From positions 310,001 through 374,000 of the forward strand of contig JAZGUH010000229.1 in assembly GCA_037893225.1 (NCBI GenBank): DNA of 64,000 bases. Direction: 5' to 3'. The notes beneath the pieces are model-generated. The model saw only the letters and a program-made list of their open reading frames with translations, was not told the origin of the DNA and did not search any database. The DNA comes from Hippasteria phrygiana. Lineage: Eukaryota; Echinodermata; Asteroidea; Valvatida; Goniasteridae. The translations under genes were made by a program, and so were the position numbers. Within the stretch, counting starts at the first letter, position 1, and the number at the start of each line of letters is the position of its first letter. This document shows positions 48,001 through 54,000 of the stretch, one piece after another.

Positions 48001-51000
48001 TTGCTTTTGTTGTCATTCCATTCACGGGCCGGAGATCAAGTCTGGGTGAACAATGGGAGCTGGCTGGACTCCAGCATTAGTGGGCAGTTTATTGTCTACA
48101 ACCAGGGGATTATAGAAGCATGAAGGCCCGGGCATTCCCGGGGCTTGGCCAGGCTTTTCAACGGCCTGGCCCGACCATGGGTTAGGCAGTGCTCCCTTAC
48201 TTGGCCTGATGAGTGCTTACCCTTGAACCGTCATATATTTTTTTAAGGTTGCACACATTTTACTGTTTTTAATGTTTTTTTCAGCTCAGTACGGCTTATT
48301 CTTCAGAGATAATCCAAAAAGTATACATTTTTGGAAAGCTCTTGTTCTCCTCTTTCATTTGGTGCCAAAATAATCAAAATATGAGGGGGTTGAAAGAAGG
48401 TCATGACCTACAAAGCACGAATCCAGGAATTGTTTCCAAATGTTTGAGGTGTAGGCTCTTGAAGCATGTAAAAATTAATCCAGAAGACAGCTGGAATCAT
48501 TCTAAAGGGCCCAAGGAACATTGATGCATAAAAGCAATCAATTTCATAGGGCTCCGTCACCTCCAGAAAACACATCCAAAAAGTGTCTCGGATTTTCAAG
48601 TGGAAACTGTGAATATCTCGAAGTTTTACAGATATATCAACATGTAAAAATGGCTGCAATGATATACTACTAAAAAAAAAATGAAAGGATCAGACATTTG
48701 CCTTTGAAAATTTCAGTCAGGTGTGTACTGAAGTTGATTTTACTCATTGTACACTGCAGCGCATGTCCATGCTTGGTTAAGCACCACAGAATGTGAGATG
48801 ATGCAATTGCTCAGTTAGGTGTTTCAAAGTCAAATTGACTGGAGGGGTTAAAAAAAATTGATAATTAAGTTTGATCGTTTAATTTTTTTGAGTAGTATAT
48901 TTTACTAGACCATCCACTAGACCATCCACTAGACCATCCACTAGACCATCCACTAGACCATCCACTAGACCATCCACTAGACCATCCACTAGACCATCCA
49001 CTAGACCATCCACTAGACCATCCACTAGACCATCCACTAGACCATCCACTAGACCATCCACTAGACCATCCACTAGACCATCCACTAGACCATCCACTAG
49101 ACCAGCCACATTGCAGTGGTCTCAAAGATGATCGGGGTGCTCTCCATTGACATTTTTCCTAAAGGAGGTTTGTGATCTATGCAGGTTCTCTGATGGATAT
49201 TCATATCGGACAAATTTGTCTGACGGCTAAAATAGTTTTGCAAACATCAACAAACAAAACTACTGAGTTGTTCGTTATTGTTCGTTCATTATTGTTCGGT
49301 ACAGTGAATAACAGGCATGCAACTTTTCCTCGGATCAGCTGATTTCCTCGTTTTTCACTTCACACTTATGCCATTGATTTATGTCTTGTAAAGATTGGAT
49401 TTTCTTCGTTTTTTGGTTAATTCTAAGTTGCATGCCTGGAATAATGGTATGTATTGAATACATCAATTTGGGAGCCAAAGAGGATGTTCATTATAGCCCA
49501 ATGTTCAGTATAGCGGTGTTCGCTATAGTGAATAATGGTATGTATTGAATACATCAATTTGGGAGACAAAGAGGATGTTCGTTATAGCCGAATGTTCGGT
49601 ATAGCGGTGTTCATTATAGTGAATAATGGTATGTATTGAATACATCAATTTGGGAGACAAAGAGGATGTTCGTTTTAGCCAAATGTTCAGTATAGCAGTA
49701 TTCGTTATAGTGAATATTGGTATGTATTGAATACATCAGTTTGGGAGCCAAAGAGGATGTTCGTTATAGCCAAATGTTCAGTACAGTGTTCGATTTAGAC
49801 GGGTGCACGCATGCACTGGTGCATGTACTTTTTCCTCTGTGCACGTAAACCTCTGGTACAACGTGCACGCTGTGCATGTACTTTTTTAAGCCTGTACCTG
49901 CTGTTATATTCCCCATGCTGAACAACGTATCACACAACGCGCACCCGATTTATTGCACGCAACGATTGACATGATGTGTGCGTGCCTGCATATTACCATC
50001 GTTGTAGTCTCGGTCAAGTGCAAACAACCGCAAGCGCAACCGATCTGCTACCGTATTATTCCCAATGTACAATGTACGTACACGCAGCTAACATTGACTT
50101 GAGAAAAGAATCGTTAACTCGGCCCCCGCGACCTGGGGTTAGAGCAATTGATCAATAAAGCCAACCCCAAAAGCGCATCTGCGCGTGCGCGTTGCTTTGT
50201 TGCTAGTCTTGGACAAGGGCAAGCAACCGCACTGAATGCCACCGTCTTATTCCCAGTGTACAATGCATGTACACGCATCTAACACGAAGCGAAAGTCGTC
50301 TTGAGAAACGACAAACGCGTGCGGCACATGCATTGTGCACAAGACATGCAAGACAATGTTTTTAACAGCTCACGTGTGATTTGGGCGTCCATGGTATACA
50401 TTTTCAGCTGTTAGTGTTACTAATCAACAGTGTCGAAATAGAAACAAACGCTCGTCTTTCTAGTGCCGCAAGGAAGCCAACTGAAGGTAAATGTCGTATT
50501 GTACTCCAACTACTCAACAAGTGAAGCCTTGTCATCAACCCGGCCCCAGATCCTTCTTGCCCCGATTGCCGGCGCGGCCCCGGCCCCCGGCCCGATTCGC
50601 GATCTTTCGGTGGCGATGGCCGGCCCTGATATTAAATTTTGGCGGAACCGAGCTCAGTCCCGGCGGGTCCGATCCCGGTGGGCCCGATCTCATGATGCTG
50701 TACATCTTCCGGTAAGAAAAAGTGACGTCATCACGATAATATCGCGATATTTTTGGGCCGATATTTCGGTATCAAAATATCGAACAGCCTTCTGACACCG
50801 TGGAACATGATACTACAGTAGTAACGTAAACTTCAGCTTCGCCTTCGTCTTCTCGCGATCGTGTCAGAGATTGCTAATTGCCACTGATGAAATAAACAAA
50901 CATCGAATACCAATTGTACAAAAACAAAGCAAAACAATACCCTTAACAGCACTATACATGTAATAGCTACATTTGAAAATTTGTAGGAATACACATATTT

Positions 51001-54000
51001 TAAAACAACAAATATGTCTACCTATTGTTCTTTTGGGTTATGACTTGTGTGCACACTTTTTTGTGCATGTAAAATTTATTTTGTGCATGTAACTTTTTCG
51101 GTCTACATGCACCAGTGCATGCGATTTTTTTTTTCTAAATCGACCCCTGGTTCAGTATAGCGGTGTTTCTTATAGCGAATAATGGTTTGTGTTAAATACA
51201 TCAATTTGGAAGCCAAAGAGGATGTTCGTTAAGCCAAATGGTCAGTATAGCGGTGTTTCTTATAGCGAATAATGGTTTGTGTTAAATACATCAATTTGGA
51301 AGCCAAAGAGGATGTTCGTTAAGCCAAATGGTCAGTATAGCGGTGTTTCTTATAGCGAATAATGGTTTGTGTTAAATACATCAATTTGGAAGCCAAAGAG
51401 GATGTTCGTTATAGCCAAATGTTCAGTATAGCTGTGTTTCTTATAGCGAATAATGGTTTGTGTTAAATACATCAATTTGGAAGCCAAAGAGGATGTTCGT
51501 TAAGCCAAATGGTCAGTATAGCGGTGTTTCTTATAGCGAATAATGGTTTGTGTTAAATACATCAATTTGGAAGCCAAAGAGGATGTTCGTTAAGCCAAAT
51601 GGTCAGTATAGCGGTGTTTCTTATAGCGAATAATGGTTTGTGTTAAATACATCAATTTGGAAGCCAAAGAGGATGTTCGTTATAGCCAAATGTTCAGTAT
51701 AGCGGTGTTTCTTATAGCGAATAATGGTTTGTGTTAAATACATCAATTTGGAAGCCAAAGAGGATGTTCGTTAAGCCAAATGTTCAGTATAATGTTCCGG
51801 AGGTCGCAGGTTCGAATCCCGCTCCTGCCAGTTTCTGTTTACTTTGAAAATGTATTCAAGTTTACCTAGTCAGTTTCCTTTGTGGATTGTTTGACGAATT
51901 GTAACTTTTTTGGACGGATGACGTTTATTGTTCCCGTCCGTAAATCCTTCAACACCTATAAAATAATTACTGCAAAAATGCAGGCTGGATTTTGGTTTCT
52001 TGTTATCAGAATGTATGTACCTGTAATGATCTTGATACAACAGGCGCATGCAAAAGAATGTCGATCGCCGCACGTGAAAAACAACGGCGTGCTTTGCGTG
52101 AAACTTTGTACTAGCGTGGCATGCAGTTGCAGCTGACGAGTGAAAAACTTGATCGGCGAGTATCAAATATTCTATCAAAACCAGTTTTGAATAATCGAAT
52201 ACTAAATTATTTAAAAATGAACAGCCCTACCTTCCGTCCGGCTGTTTTGAATGGGGTCCTGGTATGCCAAAACGGGCAAGGGCAAGCGCAACGCAAACAA
52301 TAGGCAAACACTGGATTGAGTACGTGCAGGAATGCGTATATAGATGACAACCAGCCAGGTGGTCTTTTTTAAACCATGGCCTTGCCCGCCATCCGTATTC
52401 AGGAGGTGAAGTAGTAAAATATGAAGTAGTAAAATCTGTTCTCAAAAACGCTGGTTTTAGCTTAATATCTTTAGCAATGACCATACATTTAATCAGAAAT
52501 CCATTTTGTCCAACAGCCACACCCAGCCCCTCGTCCACTTCATTCCAACAGGCCCCTAGCCCAGGCAGTTACCGACCCACCCCCTCTCCATCCAGCTATC
52601 AGCCCACCCCCTCCCCAGGCAGCTACCAGGCCACGCCCAGCCCCGTGGGCTTCCCCATGACCCCCGGTGCCCCCTCCCCCCTGGGCTTCAACCCCCAGAC
52701 CCCGGGGGGCACAGGGGGTGGGGACGGCGGGACGAATGACTGGCAGACCACGGATATTGAGGTGACCATCGTGTCGCACGAGGATCAGCGATTGGTGCAG
52801 AAGACCGGGGTCATTCGCAGTATCACGGTGAGTTGTCCAAGTCTTGCTTGGTTCAGGGCATTTACGGGTAGTATGGGAATCGGTACCCGATTGAAGAAAA
52901 GCATGGGTACATGGATACCTGTTTGGGTACATGTTTACCCATTGGGGTACCTGGGTACCCATTGGGGTACCTGCGTACCCATTGGGGTACCTGCTTACCC
53001 ATTGGGGTACCTGCTTACCCATTGGGGTACCTGCTTACCCATTGGGGTACCTGGGTACCCATTGGGGTACCTGGGTACCCATTGGGGTACCTGCTTACCC
53101 ATTGGGGTACCTGCTTACCCATTGGGGTACCTGCTTACCCATTGGGGTACCTGCTTACCCATTGGGGTACCTGCTTACCCATTGGGGTACATGCTTACCC
53201 ATTGGGGTACATGCTTACCCATTGGGGTACCTGCTTACCCATTGGGGTACATGCTTACCCATTGGGGTACATGCTTACCCATTGGGGTACCTGGGTACCC
53301 GTTAAAGAAAGCCAATTCCATAAATTATATTTCGGAAATTGCTGTTCATATTGTTCGTAATTGTCCGCGCGTTAATACTACCACTGCTCTATAGCTCTAT
53401 AGCTTTACTGTATAAATTGCATTATTGCAAGCGTCATAAATATAGATCTGATTTTTGTGTCCACGTACCCTGGTTTTCATTTTGAATATTCCCCACAAAT
53501 GACATTCAAAAACTTTCACGTACATAATGCCTATATTCATCAGGATGTCAGACTGAGTGAGTAGACTCTTTCTAATGCCAAACTAATGAGCCAAAAAATG
53601 TCCTGAAGACTCATTTTGTAGGATCTGGTCACGCACGGCACCCTCTGCTGCTCTTGCACACAGCGATTGAACCAGTCATTCTTTTCTTACTCTGTAGGGG
53701 AGGATGTGCTCCGTGTACCTGCCGGATGAAGAGCGAGTGGTCAACGTAGAGAGCGGTCACCTGGAACCGGTCACTCCGGCCAAAATGGACAGAGTAAGGA
53801 GCGAAAAACCAAAACTTATGCACCTGACTTGATCGAAAACAAAATCTATTTTAATATAACATCACACTAATTTTAGATTTTTACATACCAAAAAATTGAT
53901 TGAGCAAAGATAATTTATCTATCCATATCCATATCCATATCCATATCCATATCCATATCCATATCCATATCCAGGGTGTGCCCAAACAGTTTAAAACTGG

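Noticed and set aside
52911..53394. Frames with [22 protein letters not shown] repeats
   Set aside because: Translation of the 20-bp intronic satellite; only exon 22 (52517-52827) in this stretch is coding.
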